64,000 nt of DNA from Alteromonadaceae bacterium (GCA_014872785.1 WKFJ01000042.1:157894-221893), one strand, 5' to 3'; shown: positions 18,362 to 28,148, numbered from the stretch's first letter. The notes: generated by a model not told the origin, from the sequence alone. Numbers and translations are program-made.

Positions 18362-18733
18362 GAATGTACTACTTATCGCGATTGACAATCTGCAAGCAAC
18401 GATTAGAACACCCATCGCAACATCAATCCAAAACAACTTTAACAAAAATTGATTCACAGGTTCGCTTAGAGTAACAAGCAATACGAAGCTGAGCATGCTG
18501 GTAAGCAACAAGTAAAAAGCGACATCATGATTTTTTCTAAAGAGTAAATAGAACGCCGCGGCTCCCAATATTCCGAATAGAATGGCTCGATGCTGCAACA
18601 AAACCAATAGATTTACATCAACGTTTTGAAGTCCTTAAGCCCCTGTGACACCGCCGGGTAGGAATGGTGCAAGTACTGGCAAAAAGTTAACCACTCCTGC
18701 CAACCACAAACCCCATCTAAACAAACTAGTCAT
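18341..18733 (-). pseudogene. Small four-helix membrane protein interrupted by an in-frame TAA
   Basis: An ATG at 18733 with GGAG seven bases upstream opens a frame of 32 codons (starting MTSLFRWGLWLAGVVNFLPV). It meets TAA at 18635-18637 and then continues in the same frame to 18341. The continuation, with LLVLLQHRAILFGILG and FWIDVAMGVLIVACRLSI, matches the back half of a family of ~130-residue membrane proteins sometimes mislabelled phosphopantetheine adenylyltransferase. Read through, it would be 130 codons, the normal family length. The stop sits where relatives often have Tyr (from memory of the pattern Y-G before the HRA motif). So it is a fresh pseudogene or a sequence error. The function is unknown. 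Confidence 0.7.
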
Positions 18734-18981
18734 GTTTATCTCCGAGTACTAAGACAATTACTTTTATAACTAAGATGCTCTGATAATGTTTGCGCTTTTT
18801 GTGTTCGCTGGACTAAACCTACTATTGTTGTGCTGCTGGAAATTCAAACAATTGCAATAAAGTTGGAAAAAACTCGCATTAGGTAAGAAATAACGCCAGA
18901 TTTAACAACTTCTTAAAAGAACTGATGCGGTAAACCTGATAAACTCTGCAACCTTTTGTTACAACTGTTGGTGAAAACCTT

Positions 18982-20547
18982 ATGTTTGATTTAATAACCA
19001 GCAAAGACAGTAATGTCAAAAATGACGTTTTGTCTGGCATAACAGTAGCGCTGGCGCTAGTTCCAGAAGCTGTCGCGTTTGCATTTGTTGCCGGTGTTGA
19101 GCCGATGGTGGGTTTATATGCCGCCTTTATGATGGGCTTAATCACTTCAGCAATAGGCGGTCGTCCTGGCATGATTTCTGGTGCAACCGGTGCAATGGCA
19201 GTAGTCATGGTGGCACTTGTTGCAACACACGGTGTGCAATACCTCTTCGCAGCAGTGCTTTTGGCCGGTTTGCTACAAATTTTGGCCGGCGTGTTTAGGC
19301 TGGGTAAGTTTATAAGACTGGTGCCCTACCCGGTTATGCTGGGTTTTGTGAATGGTCTTGCCATCGTTATCTTCCTTGCACAATTAGGGCAGTTTAAAAT
19401 ATTAGATACCTCGGGCATGCAAGTTTGGATGCAGGGCAATCTGCTCTATCTAATGCTGGGTCTTACCTTTTTGACGATGGCAATTATCTTCTTTTTACCA
19501 AAGCTGACCACTGCGGTACCTGCATCACTTGTTGCAATTTTAACAGTCACCGGACTTGTGCACGGTTTAGATCTCGAAGCGCGTTCCGTTATCGATTTCG
19601 TAAGAGACATGGTGCCAGCTAACCAGCGTGATACCGTCACATTGGCTGGTGAACTGCCCTCATTTGCAATTCCTGTGGTACCGTTTACATGGGAAACCTT
19701 CATGATTATTCTGCCTACGTCCATTATCTTGGCATTAGTCGGTTTGATTGAATCACTACTTACCCTTTCGCTAATTGATGACCTTACTGATACACGTGGT
19801 CGCGGCAATAAAGAATGTATTGGCCAAGGTGTTGCAAATACCGTGAATGGTTTCTTTGGTGGTATGGGCGGTTGTGCCATGATTGGTCAGAGTATGATTA
19901 ACATCAATTCTGGAGGTCGTGGTCGTTTATCGGGTATCACCGCTGCGCTGGTGCTATTGGCCTTTATCTTATTCGCCGCCCCGCTAATTGAAATGATCCC
20001 CTTGGCAGCACTGGTTGGTGTGATGTTTATGGTGGTTATCGGCACCTTTGAATGGGCTTCTTTCAAAATTATCCGTGGTGTTAATAAAGAAGACGCCTTT
20101 GTGCTTTTCGCCGTAACTGCTATCACAGTTATCGCTGACTTGGCAGTCGCAGTGGTCGTTGGGGTTATCATGTCAGCACTGGTCTTCGCATGGAAACACG
20201 CAACTCACATTCACGCACGTACTCATACTGATAAAGACGGATGGAAAGTCTATGAGTTAGAAGGACCTCTGTTCTTCGGCTCGGTATTACATTTTAGGGA
20301 ACTATTCGATCCTGCCAACGATCCTCAGGATGTGGTGCTAGACTTCAATGAATCGCGTATTTGGGATTCATCCGGTCTTGATGCGATTGATAATCTTGCG
20401 GATAAATACACACAAAATGGCAAAAAACTTCATATAAGACACATCAGTGAAGAATGCCGAGATTTGTTAACCAAAGCTCAGAAATACGTTGAGATGAACG
20501 TGAATGAAGATCCTCGTTACCATATTGCGAGTGACAAGCTAGGTTAA
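18982..20547 (+). CDS. SulP family inorganic anion transporter with STAS domain
   Basis: 521 residues. Residues ~1-400 form 12-14 membrane segments with the SulP signature near the N-terminus ([19 protein letters not shown], then [17 protein letters not shown]). The C-terminal ~110 residues are a cytosolic STAS domain ([18 protein letters not shown]). SulP proteins import bicarbonate, sulfate or dicarboxylates, usually with Na+ or H+; the GATGA variant region does not decide which. The gene is monocistronic, with its own terminator. It is far from the sulfite genes of this window, so sulfate import should not be assumed. Confidence 0.88.
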   Translation: MFDLITSKDSNVKNDVLSGITVALALVPEAVAFAFVAGVEPMVGLYAAFMMGLITSAIGGRPGMISGATGAMAVVMVALVATHGVQYLFAAVLLAGLLQILAGVFRLGKFIRLVPYPVMLGFVNGLAIVIFLAQLGQFKILDTSGMQVWMQGNLLYLMLGLTFLTMAIIFFLPKLTTAVPASLVAILTVTGLVHGLDLEARSVIDFVRDMVPANQRDTVTLAGELPSFAIPVVPFTWETFMIILPTSIILALVGLIESLLTLSLIDDLTDTRGRGNKECIGQGVANTVNGFFGGMGGCAMIGQSMININSGGRGRLSGITAALVLLAFILFAAPLIEMIPLAALVGVMFMVVIGTFEWASFKIIRGVNKEDAFVLFAVTAITVIADLAVAVVVGVIMSALVFAWKHATHIHARTHTDKDGWKVYELEGPLFFGSVLHFRELFDPANDPQDVVLDFNESRIWDSSGLDAIDNLADKYTQNGKKLHIRHISEECRDLLTKAQKYVEMNVNEDPRYHIASDKLG

Positions 20548-20571
20548 GAACAACTTCTCACCATAAATTTG

Positions 20572-20596
20572 AAGCCCGCACATGCGGGCTTTTTTG
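20572..20596 (+). terminator. Rho-independent terminator after sulP
   Basis: Perfect 8-bp GC-rich stem AAGCCCGC (20572-20579) / GCGGGCTT (20584-20591), loop ACAT, followed by a T-run. Confidence 0.92.
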
Positions 20597-20633
20597 TGCC
20601 GAGAAAAAAGACTTGCATCTGGCACGCCATTTT

Positions 20634-20673
20634 ATGTAAGTTATTACGTATCAATTTACGTAATAACTTACAT
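20634..20673. promoter_or_regulatory. Perfect 17-bp inverted repeat, probable MarR operator
   Basis: Arms ATGTAAGTTATTACGTA (20634-20650) and TACGTAATAACTTACAT (20657-20673) are exact reverse complements around a 6-nt spacer TCAATT. The site ends 13 bp before the start codon of the MarR-GNAT gene, a typical place for autorepression. Confidence 0.75.
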
Positions 20674-20686
20674 AGTTGTGAAAAAC

Positions 20687-21637
20687 ATGCAATCAATTGA
20701 AGATTTAGGGGAACTGTTCTTAGGTACTCGCCTCAAACGTTTGAGTGATACGCTCTATGACGAAGTTGATAAAATCTATGCCTCACTAGATATTCAACTG
20801 TCCTCCAGAATTACATCGCTGTTGTTTTTATTGCACCAACACGGCGATGCCAGTATCACCGAACTTGCGGATGCACTTGGCATTACTCACCCTGCCGTGA
20901 ATCAAATGAGTAAAAAGCTGATTACCTGGGATTATGTGAGTAACAAACCCCACCCAAAAGATGATCGCAAGCGTTTATTGACACTTACTAAAACTGGTCA
21001 GCAACTTATTGACCGATTAATACCCATCTGGCAAGAGTTACGTGGCTGCCTAGACGAGATGTTAAGCAGCACCGAGCATTCGTTGCTAGCAAGTATTAGC
21101 AATCTTGAACAGCAAAACAAATCGGCCACGGTATCTGAGCGCGTACTCGCTAGGCAAAAACTCCGAGCTGCGGATGACGTGACAATTGAGCCGTTTAAGC
21201 CAGAATACGCCAATGATTTCAAGAGGCTCAATGTCGAATGGCTTGAGAAATACTTTTATGTTGAGCAATACGACAACATGGTGTTATCAGATCCGCAAAC
21301 TCATATCATCGACAAAGGTGGCAGTATTTACTTCGCCATCTACAAGGGGGATGTCATCGGTACTGTGGCTTTAATGAAAGATGAACAACAGCGAGTTGAA
21401 TTGACCAAAATGGCGGTCACAGAAAAATATCAGGGCTTGAAAGTTGGTAAGAAACTGATGTTGTTCGCCATTGAGAAGTTTAAAAGCTCTTCCGCGACAT
21501 TATTGTTCTTAGAATCCAATAAGCGCTTAACACCTGCCATTACACTCTACGAAAAAATGGGATTTAAACACAAACCCAGTCCCACTAGCTCACATTACCA
21601 AAGGGCGGATTTATACATGGAATATGAGCCGGATTGA
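20687..21637 (+). CDS. MarR family regulator fused to GNAT acetyltransferase
   Basis: 316 residues from the ATG at 20687; the frame is open further upstream, but that would run through the operator palindrome. A GTG three codons earlier (20678) is possible. Residues ~1-150 are a winged-helix MarR domain (ASITELADALGITHPAVNQMSKKL, then the wing HPKDDRKRLLTLT). Residues ~165-316 are a GNAT fold with the acetyl-CoA loop EKYQGLKVGKKLM and the closing ALTLYEKMGF-type segment (ITLYEKMGFKH). Such fusions couple ligand sensing to N-acetylation; substrate and targets are unknown. It is monocistronic. Confidence 0.85.
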   Translation: MQSIEDLGELFLGTRLKRLSDTLYDEVDKIYASLDIQLSSRITSLLFLLHQHGDASITELADALGITHPAVNQMSKKLITWDYVSNKPHPKDDRKRLLTLTKTGQQLIDRLIPIWQELRGCLDEMLSSTEHSLLASISNLEQQNKSATVSERVLARQKLRAADDVTIEPFKPEYANDFKRLNVEWLEKYFYVEQYDNMVLSDPQTHIIDKGGSIYFAIYKGDVIGTVALMKDEQQRVELTKMAVTEKYQGLKVGKKLMLFAIEKFKSSSATLLFLESNKRLTPAITLYEKMGFKHKPSPTSSHYQRADLYMEYEPD

Positions 21638-21665
21638 GCCTTTTACAATTGTTGAAAAAACATAT

Positions 21666-22427
21666 CTATTGAGAAAATCGAGGTTCTGAGTTCGGCAACA
21701 CATTATCAAGTAGCTGCTGGTAAGACTTTACTCTCGTCAACTTCTCGTGGGTATCCTTAATTTGGTCGGCAAACTTACTATCAAATTCAGGATGTGCAGC
21801 GAGGTAGATTGAGGTATTGTCGGGCACTTCAATGGGCAACGGCCGCAAAAAGTCTGATTCATAGCCCAACATAGAAAGGATAATCGGCGTCAATGTAGAT
21901 TCGTAATAAACGAAGTCCACCATACCGGTTTCAGCCATTTTTACCAACTTTTGCGATGTCGCCACGGTCGTGAAATCTCGGTTTTCAATAAATCCGTGGT
22001 TAAGTAAGGTCTCATGAGTACTGGTACTGCGCACCACAGCCAACTTGTGTTGCCTAAGCTCGTTAAAGTTGTTCACAGAAATTGCGGGTCTATTCTTAGC
22101 CTGTGCAATACCCAAGTTCAACTTAGCTAAATTAACTAGCCATTGATATTTAGTTTCTCGGCTGTCCATTCTGGAAATGGAGAAAACCAAACTATTGGGG
22201 TCTAAGTTAAATTGCCTGTGTGCTTGTGCCCAATTGGTGAGATGAATTTCATAAGGCAATCCTGAGGCCGCCATAAGCCGATCGACGACAGCAAAAGCCG
22301 AGCCTGTAATAGCTTCATTTTCATAGTATTGCAGACCGGGAGTAATGCCCGCATAAACTTTAAGCGTTGGTTGTTGTGCCGATGCCAACGTGCTTAGCAA
22401 AATCAGCATTAACAACAAGATTCGCAT
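21666..22427 (-). CDS. Periplasmic amino-acid-type solute-binding protein (SBP family 3)
   Basis: 253 residues with a Sec signal (1-17, ending TLASA). The rest matches the bacterial extracellular solute-binding family 3 fold (LKVYAGITPGLQYYE, then WAQAHRQF and MVDFVYYESTL). Unlike transporter-linked binding proteins, no ABC permease or ATPase is adjacent. Stand-alone members of this type in Alteromonadales are common and mostly uncharacterised; they may sense rather than transport. It converges with the MarR-GNAT gene. The ligand is unknown. Confidence 0.8.
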   Translation of the reverse strand: MRILLLMLILLSTLASAQQPTLKVYAGITPGLQYYENEAITGSAFAVVDRLMAASGLPYEIHLTNWAQAHRQFNLDPNSLVFSISRMDSRETKYQWLVNLAKLNLGIAQAKNRPAISVNNFNELRQHKLAVVRSTSTHETLLNHGFIENRDFTTVATSQKLVKMAETGMVDFVYYESTLTPIILSMLGYESDFLRPLPIEVPDNTSIYLAAHPEFDSKFADQIKDTHEKLTRVKSYQQLLDNVLPNSEPRFSQ

Positions 22428-22528
22428 ACCCAGATTCCCCCGAACTGTTTCGCGTGCATTTCTACTACTAAAAAAACTATATAAGTGTTGTACAAGGATG
22501 CCATAAACGCGAGGTAGCTATCAGACGT

Positions 22529-22555
22529 GATCCCTGACAATCAGTGTCAGGGATC
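22529..22555 (-). terminator. Hairpin between the ALDH and solute-binding genes
   Basis: Perfect 11-bp stem GATCCCTGACA (22529-22539) / TGTCAGGGATC (22545-22555) with a 5-nt loop, 11 bp after the ALDH stop on the minus strand. No T-run follows, so termination strength is doubtful. The core GACAATCAGTGTC is nearly the same as in the hairpin at 25913. Confidence 0.6.
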
Positions 22556-22566
22556 TCCGACAAGTT

Positions 22567-24012
22567 TTATGATTGTGGAGTTCGAATCACCATTAATCGT
22601 AATTCAGTCATATCCTCCATAGCGAATTTAATGCCTTCTCGACCCAGTCCAGACTCTTTCACGCCACCGTATGGCATGTTATCGACTCGCCAACTTGGCA
22701 CGTCGCCAATGACCACGCCCCCTACATCTAATTCATTCCAGGCCTTGTGCGCCTTGTATAGGTCGCGGGTAAATATCCCTGCCTGCAAGCCGAATTGACT
22801 GTTGTTAACTTCTTCTAGCGCGGCATCAAAATCGCTAAATGAACTTATGATAGACACCGGACCAAACGCTTCCTCTGCGTTAACATTGGCATCATCTGGT
22901 ACATTCTCCAAAATTGTTGCTTGCAACATGGCACCATCTCGCTCTCCACCACAAAGTACATTAGCACCTGCGGTCTTCGCTTCCTGGATCCAATTATCTA
23001 AGCGCGTAGCTTCCGATACTGAAATCATAGGACCGATAAACGTATCTTCGTTTAATGGATCCCCATGTACCAGGTTTGCCACTTTTTCCACATAACGCTG
23101 CTTGAACTCGTCGTATAAACTCTCATGCACAATCACGCGCTGCACCGAAATACAGCTTTGTCCAGATTGATAATAAGCACCAAATATAATGCGTTCGATC
23201 GCATCGTCTAAATCAGCATCCTCATCGACGACACAAGCGGCGTTACCGCCTAACTCCAAAACAACCGGCTTCTTACCCGATTTTGCTTTCAAATCCCAGC
23301 CAACGCCCGGTGAGCCAGTGAAACTCAAAAGCTTGAACCTATCGTCTGTAGTAAACAAGTCAGCGCCATCTCGGCTACAGGGTAAAATTGAGAAGGCACC
23401 TTCAGGCAAGTTAGTCTCAGCCAGAATTTCACCAATAATTATGGCACCAATCGGCGTTCTACTTGCCGGTTTTAACACAAATGGGCAACCAACAGCCAAC
23501 GCTGGAGCCACTTTGTGAGCCGCTAGGTTTAACGGAAAGTTAAACGGTGAAATAAATGAACAAGGGCCAATTGGGACACGTTTATACATGCCTTGATAGC
23601 CTTTGGCACGCGGTGTCACTTCTAAGTTCATGACTTCACCTTCCATTCTCACCGCTTCTTCAGCCGCTATTCGGAATGTATCAATAAGCCGTGTTACCTC
23701 ACCACGAGCATCTTTAATTGGCTTACCCGCTTCTATACATAGGGCGTAAGCTAATTCTTCGAAGCGCTCTTGAAACCGTTTTACACAGTGATTCAAGATA
23801 TCTTGTCGCTCATATGCCGGCATTTTACGCAGCGCCCCTTGAGCTGCATCTGCCGCGGCTATCGCGGCATCAATAGTAGCCGCATCGGCCAGCGCAACTT
23901 TAGTCGCAGGCTCGCCGGTATATTTATTGGTTACAACCAAGTCTTCATTTGCATAAACCGCCTTGTTTGCCAAAAAATAGGGATAGCTAGCGGCTAGTTG
24001 ATTAGTACTCAT
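22567..24012 (-). CDS. NAD(P)-dependent aldehyde dehydrogenase
   Basis: 481 residues with full ALDH superfamily layout: FISPFNFPLNLAAHKVAPAL, LELGGNAACVV carrying the general-base Glu, and SGQSCISVQR carrying the catalytic Cys. The C-terminal EEAFGPV and PYGGVKESGLGREG are intact. It is closest in style to lactaldehyde/succinate-semialdehyde/phosphonoacetaldehyde-type enzymes, but the aldehyde cannot be named. AAGGAAATT precedes the ATG. It lies 10 bp behind the acetolactate-synthase-like gene, so the two form an operon and probably act on linked substrates. Confidence 0.88.
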   Translation of the reverse strand: MSTNQLAASYPYFLANKAVYANEDLVVTNKYTGEPATKVALADAATIDAAIAAADAAQGALRKMPAYERQDILNHCVKRFQERFEELAYALCIEAGKPIKDARGEVTRLIDTFRIAAEEAVRMEGEVMNLEVTPRAKGYQGMYKRVPIGPCSFISPFNFPLNLAAHKVAPALAVGCPFVLKPASRTPIGAIIIGEILAETNLPEGAFSILPCSRDGADLFTTDDRFKLLSFTGSPGVGWDLKAKSGKKPVVLELGGNAACVVDEDADLDDAIERIIFGAYYQSGQSCISVQRVIVHESLYDEFKQRYVEKVANLVHGDPLNEDTFIGPMISVSEATRLDNWIQEAKTAGANVLCGGERDGAMLQATILENVPDDANVNAEEAFGPVSIISSFSDFDAALEEVNNSQFGLQAGIFTRDLYKAHKAWNELDVGGVVIGDVPSWRVDNMPYGGVKESGLGREGIKFAMEDMTELRLMVIRTPQS

Positions 24013-24022
24013 GACAATTTCC

Positions 24023-25663
24023 TTAAATCTGTTGGCTAAGCTGCTTTATGGTTTGGTTCAATGTCTGGTCATTTAGACTGTAATCAACAGGTACGTCAAT
24101 TAGATGTACAGCAGGTTCTTCTAAGCAGCGCTTCACCAATGGCATTAATTCATCTGCGGCATTGACGCGCCACCCTTTACCACCGTAACTCTCTACGTAT
24201 TTTACAAAGTCAGGATTCCCATAATCCAAACCGAAGTTTTCAAACTCCATATTGGATTGCTTCCACTTGATCATACCGTAGGCATCATCACGCAAAATCA
24301 ACACTACAATGTGTAAGTTAAGACGCACCGCGGTTTCCAACTCTTGGCTATTCATCATGAAACCACCGTCACCACACACAGTAATTACCGGTCTGTCAGG
24401 ATGCACCATTTTAGCGGCCATCGCGGACGGTAGTCCCGCGCCCATGGTCGCCAAAGCGTTGTCTAGTAATAATGTGTTGGGTAGCGCTGCAGGATAGTTA
24501 CGGGCAAACCATATTTTGTACACCCCGTTGTCTAAAGTCACTATGCCTTCAGGCGGCATCGCTTCACGAATATCTTTCACAAAACGTTCCGGAAGGATGG
24601 GGAATCTGTCATCGTTCTCACTCTCAGCGCGATGTGCCACGTAGGCGTCATGCGCTTTGCTGAAGAAACTGCAATCCCAGCTGTCTTGTTTGCTAATTTG
24701 CTCTTTAATTTGCCAGATACTGTTAGCAATATCGCCAACCACCTCTAACTGCGGGAAATACACGGGATCAACTGATGCTGACGCAAAGTTAATATGAATC
24801 ACCTGCTGACCACCTGGTTTCATGAAAAACGGTGGCTTTTCCACAACATCATGGCCAACATTTATGATGAGATCTGCCGCTTGAATAGCTCTGTGTACAA
24901 AGTCGCCGTCTGATAATGCGGTATTACCCAGAAACAGCTCGCCCCTCTCATCCAAAACACCTTTACCCATTTGAGTCGTTATGTATGGAATACCGGTTTT
25001 CTCAACGAACTCTGTCAGCATCTTACTGGTTAACTTACGGTTGGCACCTGCACCTATTAAAAGCACCGGTGATTTCGCTGACTCAATCATATCAACCGCT
25101 TTATTGATAGCCTTGTATTCCGCTATTGGTCGTCTAACTGTGCTGGCCTCCAACAGTTCAGTAGTAGTGTCTTCTGCGGCAATGTCTTCTGGTAATTCAA
25201 TATGAACCGCGCCAGGCCTTTCTTCGTGCGCTATACGAAACGCTTCTCGTACCACCGATGGAATGCGGTCACCGCTGACAACCTGGGTAGTGTATTTGGT
25301 AATGGGCCGCATCATGTCGACCACATCGATCACCTGAAAGCGCCCTTGTTTGCTGGTTTTAATCGGTTTTTGACCAGTAATCATTAAAATCGGCATTGCT
25401 CCCAATTGCGCATAGGCGGCAGGCGTTACAAGATTTGTTGCACCCGGGCCTAAAGTAGACAGGCACACGCCCACTTTACCGGTCAAACGACCATAAGTTG
25501 CAGCCATAAAACCCGCCCCCTGTTCGTGACGAGTTAAAATGAGCTTTATGCTTGAGTGACGCAGAGATTCCAGTAAGTCTAGGTTTTCTTCACCGGGAAT
25601 ACCGAATACATATTCGACTCCCTCTGCTTCTAATGCTTTAACAAATAAATCAGACGCTTTCAT
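24023..25663 (-). CDS. Acetolactate-synthase-like thiamine-diphosphate enzyme, large subunit
   Basis: 546 residues from the ATG at 25663, selected because GGAGAA lies just upstream; the frame also opens 23 codons earlier without a ribosome site. Three domains of the TPP family are visible. The N-terminal PYR domain has the activating Glu in LTRHEQGAGFMA, the middle domain has VLLIGAGANRKL, and the PP domain has GDGGFMMNSQELETAV, the ThDP-Mg motif. The MIKWKQ segment resembles catabolic AlsS rather than anabolic IlvB, and no small regulatory subunit is adjacent. Its partner ALDH suggests degradation of a branched or 2-oxo acid, though this is inference. Confidence 0.85.
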   Translation of the reverse strand: MKASDLFVKALEAEGVEYVFGIPGEENLDLLESLRHSSIKLILTRHEQGAGFMAATYGRLTGKVGVCLSTLGPGATNLVTPAAYAQLGAMPILMITGQKPIKTSKQGRFQVIDVVDMMRPITKYTTQVVSGDRIPSVVREAFRIAHEERPGAVHIELPEDIAAEDTTTELLEASTVRRPIAEYKAINKAVDMIESAKSPVLLIGAGANRKLTSKMLTEFVEKTGIPYITTQMGKGVLDERGELFLGNTALSDGDFVHRAIQAADLIINVGHDVVEKPPFFMKPGGQQVIHINFASASVDPVYFPQLEVVGDIANSIWQIKEQISKQDSWDCSFFSKAHDAYVAHRAESENDDRFPILPERFVKDIREAMPPEGIVTLDNGVYKIWFARNYPAALPNTLLLDNALATMGAGLPSAMAAKMVHPDRPVITVCGDGGFMMNSQELETAVRLNLHIVVLILRDDAYGMIKWKQSNMEFENFGLDYGNPDFVKYVESYGGKGWRVNAADELMPLVKRCLEEPAVHLIDVPVDYSLNDQTLNQTIKQLSQQI

Positions 25664-25991
25664 AGGTTCTCCAGTCTTTGCACCTGAACAGGTGCCTTTC
25701 AGTATAGACAGTTTTCGTCGCTCGACAGGCATTCTTTGGCCATAATTTTGGTCGCTAATGCCTTGCCCGTTGCAAACAATATCACCTAGGAGTCATCGAA
25801 TTAAAAGAGCAAAATATCTATACAACCAATCTATTATTTCGATAAATGTTGCCTTTTTAATTGTGCTAATTGAAAAATACGATTTTAGAACGGAGTTTTA
25901 ATCGAATGAAAAAGCGGTCGACAATCACTGTCGACCGCTAGGGGGAATAACGTCCGTGTTAAGGTGTGGAATTCACCTTATCCTTATCAAA
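25664..25991. other. Intergenic region between the ALS-like and propeller genes
   Basis: 328 bases that hold the ALS-like promoter region at the left and the terminator of the propeller gene at the right. No RNA gene, operator palindrome or coding frame with a ribosome site was seen. Confidence 0.5.
25908..25939 (-). terminator. Rho-independent terminator after the propeller gene
   Basis: Perfect 11-bp stem, AGCGGTCGACA (25913-25923) / TGTCGACCGCT (25929-25939), 5-nt loop. On the minus strand it is followed by TTTTT, as expected 52 bp downstream of the propeller lipoprotein stop. Confidence 0.9.
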
Positions 25992-27986
25992 CTAGTATGG
26001 GCCATTCGCCTCTGCGTCTTTTGCCCAGAGACTGTGCCAAACTGCGTTTCCGTGTAGATAAAAAACATTATCTTCATGGATCACGCTTCGGTCATCCCAA
26101 GCACCTATGTAGTACTCAGGATCATTAATCGCCTGTAACTCATGAGTTACAGTGAGACTTCCCTGACCACTCGCCGCATTGACGTCCATCATTATCAGTT
26201 TGCTTTGAGTACTCCATATTCTATTGCCCGCTTCATCTTCTTCAGATCCCCAGGTTTCCATAGGCAATGCGAATCTATAAGCATCGTCGAGTTTTAACAC
26301 TGACAAGGCTCGATAATCATATTCAACAGGGGTATAACTATTTTCTCTGACAACAGTAGCCAGTTCCAGCGGATTCGACGGATCTGACACATCGAAAAGA
26401 GAGACTTTCATGCCCGTTGGGGTCACTGGTTCAATTACGGGAGCGCTGCCCGTTTCTGGCAAGGCACCACCGTTAACTTCCTGGCCAACCCCCAACAAAT
26501 AGCCATTTTCCATAGGATGTAAGTAACTTGAAAAGCCTGGGATCTCCAATTCACCGGCAATGGCAGGCGCAGTATTATCTGTCAGGTCAATAACGTACAG
26601 TGGATCTATTCGCAAAAAAGTCACAATGTAGGCTTTGTCGTCGATAAAGCGAACCGCGTAGATGTCTTCGCCGGGTTTGCCAATCGCTTCTGGTTGTTCG
26701 TCGTTTGGTAATACAGCAACCTGAGTTAGATCAGCACCACTTTGCTCAAGCACAAACAATTTGTGTTCGTTGTCCTCAGTTCTCCAATCGGTCGTAACAA
26801 CTCTCAAATAACCGGACGCCTCACTCAGACGCAGTTGAGGATTGTTACCACCAAGATAGCCAGATACCTCTCCGGACGCTTGATAATCTAAATTGTCACC
26901 TATGCTGATTTTATGCAGATTAGTACCTCCTTCTGTATAAGCCGCCAGATACAAATTCTCAGTAGACATATACGAAATATCGGCATAGGCGCTCATGCAC
27001 ATTGACTCAATGTCGCTACTGTCGTTTACGTTGATACGCGTCACGCTAACAATTTGTGCATAGCCATCATCTTCTCCAGCAGCCTCCGGAATATAACAAT
27101 CTTCAGCGTTATTAAGGCTAGACTCAACGCCATTCACTGTGATGGTAGGCATGATACTTTCAATGGGAGTATCCAGAATCTGATTATAAGTAGCGATGGC
27201 CTGCTCGTCTGATTCTGGTGTGTTCAATCCTTCGATTCTCGGTTGAAATGCAGAGATTAAGTAGATGTTGTTGTCGATTCTTCGACTGCCAATTAACCAT
27301 CCTTCGATGTCGATATCCGTCGCTAAACTGTTATTAGCAGGATCGCTGGTGTCATAGATAGAGAGGTTGATAGCGTCTTGAAAAGCCCCTTCAGGAAGCG
27401 TAAGTGCGGCGATATCCGCAAACGTCATCATCGGATATCCGCTGGATACCACGGATAAAGATTGTTGGTAGAGATACATACCTGTGATGTTGGTATTTTC
27501 TTCATCCAACTCAATTCGATCGACTTCTGTCATACTGAAATCGTCATTGCGCTGGAGGATGCGAACTGCAGGTTGTTCGTAAGCATCCGGACGCCAAACA
27601 GGTTGTGTTGCAATAAACATATGCGTGCCATTGTACTCAACACGGTCTGCTTCATCCACGCCTTGTTCTTGCGTATTGGTGCCAGAAAAACGGCCATTAC
27701 CACCAGCGGAATCAGCTGTTGGTGCTGTCACAGGCACAGCAACAGGAGCAGATTCCTCGGTACTGTAATTGCCCAGCGCTGTATAAATACCATTTTTCAA
27801 ATACGTCTCAAAAGAGGTGGGTCCCTCTTTTACCAATTTACCCGAGAAGGCTTGCGGGTTATTGATCTCAGGAACCACAGGCTCTGGCGGCGCCGGCGGA
27901 TTCGGTTCAGTCGTAGTCGAATTGGAACCGCCACAGGCAGTAAGTAGTCCAGTACTGATTGCGATAGCTATAAATTGTAGTTTCAT
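25992..27986 (-). CDS. Secreted beta-propeller lipoprotein
   Basis: 664 residues from the ATG at 27986, which has GGAGAA upstream and begins a lipoprotein signal with lipobox LLTAC (Cys18). A Pro/Thr linker follows. Near residue ~115 comes NTQEQGVDEADRVEYNG, the signature opening of the family 'secreted protein with C-terminal beta-propeller' (PF09826-like). Repeated strands (YLYQQSLSVVSSGYP, YIVTFLRIDPLYVIDL, YLHPMENGYLLGVG) fit propeller blades. Many Asp/Glu residues suggest an acidic surface and perhaps Ca2+ binding. The role of the family is unknown. The gene is monocistronic and divergent from mipA. Confidence 0.82.
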   Translation of the reverse strand: MKLQFIAIAISTGLLTACGGSNSTTTEPNPPAPPEPVVPEINNPQAFSGKLVKEGPTSFETYLKNGIYTALGNYSTEESAPVAVPVTAPTADSAGGNGRFSGTNTQEQGVDEADRVEYNGTHMFIATQPVWRPDAYEQPAVRILQRNDDFSMTEVDRIELDEENTNITGMYLYQQSLSVVSSGYPMMTFADIAALTLPEGAFQDAINLSIYDTSDPANNSLATDIDIEGWLIGSRRIDNNIYLISAFQPRIEGLNTPESDEQAIATYNQILDTPIESIMPTITVNGVESSLNNAEDCYIPEAAGEDDGYAQIVSVTRINVNDSSDIESMCMSAYADISYMSTENLYLAAYTEGGTNLHKISIGDNLDYQASGEVSGYLGGNNPQLRLSEASGYLRVVTTDWRTEDNEHKLFVLEQSGADLTQVAVLPNDEQPEAIGKPGEDIYAVRFIDDKAYIVTFLRIDPLYVIDLTDNTAPAIAGELEIPGFSSYLHPMENGYLLGVGQEVNGGALPETGSAPVIEPVTPTGMKVSLFDVSDPSNPLELATVVRENSYTPVEYDYRALSVLKLDDAYRFALPMETWGSEEDEAGNRIWSTQSKLIMMDVNAASGQGSLTVTHELQAINDPEYYIGAWDDRSVIHEDNVFYLHGNAVWHSLWAKDAEANGPY

Positions 27987-28148
27987 TTGCGTTCTCCAAC
28001 AGCAAAAACAAAAATTGTCACAAGAGGTCTTAATCCACAACTCCATCTTATGCAGTTGGGTTAAATAAATCCGATCCAATCCTTTACACTTTGTGAAAAT
28101 TTGTAATCCGGTGATGAGCTATGCAAAAAGCTTTGTTAAGCTGGAACC

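Noticed and set aside
18982..20547. SulP transporter as the sulfate importer connected with the sulfite genes.
   Set aside because: It is 16 kb away with its own terminator and lacks the regulon palindrome; SulP proteins also carry bicarbonate and dicarboxylates.
23189..23518. Plus-strand frames opposite the ALDH and ALS-like genes.
   Set aside because: They mirror the codon bias of the minus-strand genes and show no domain or ribosome site.
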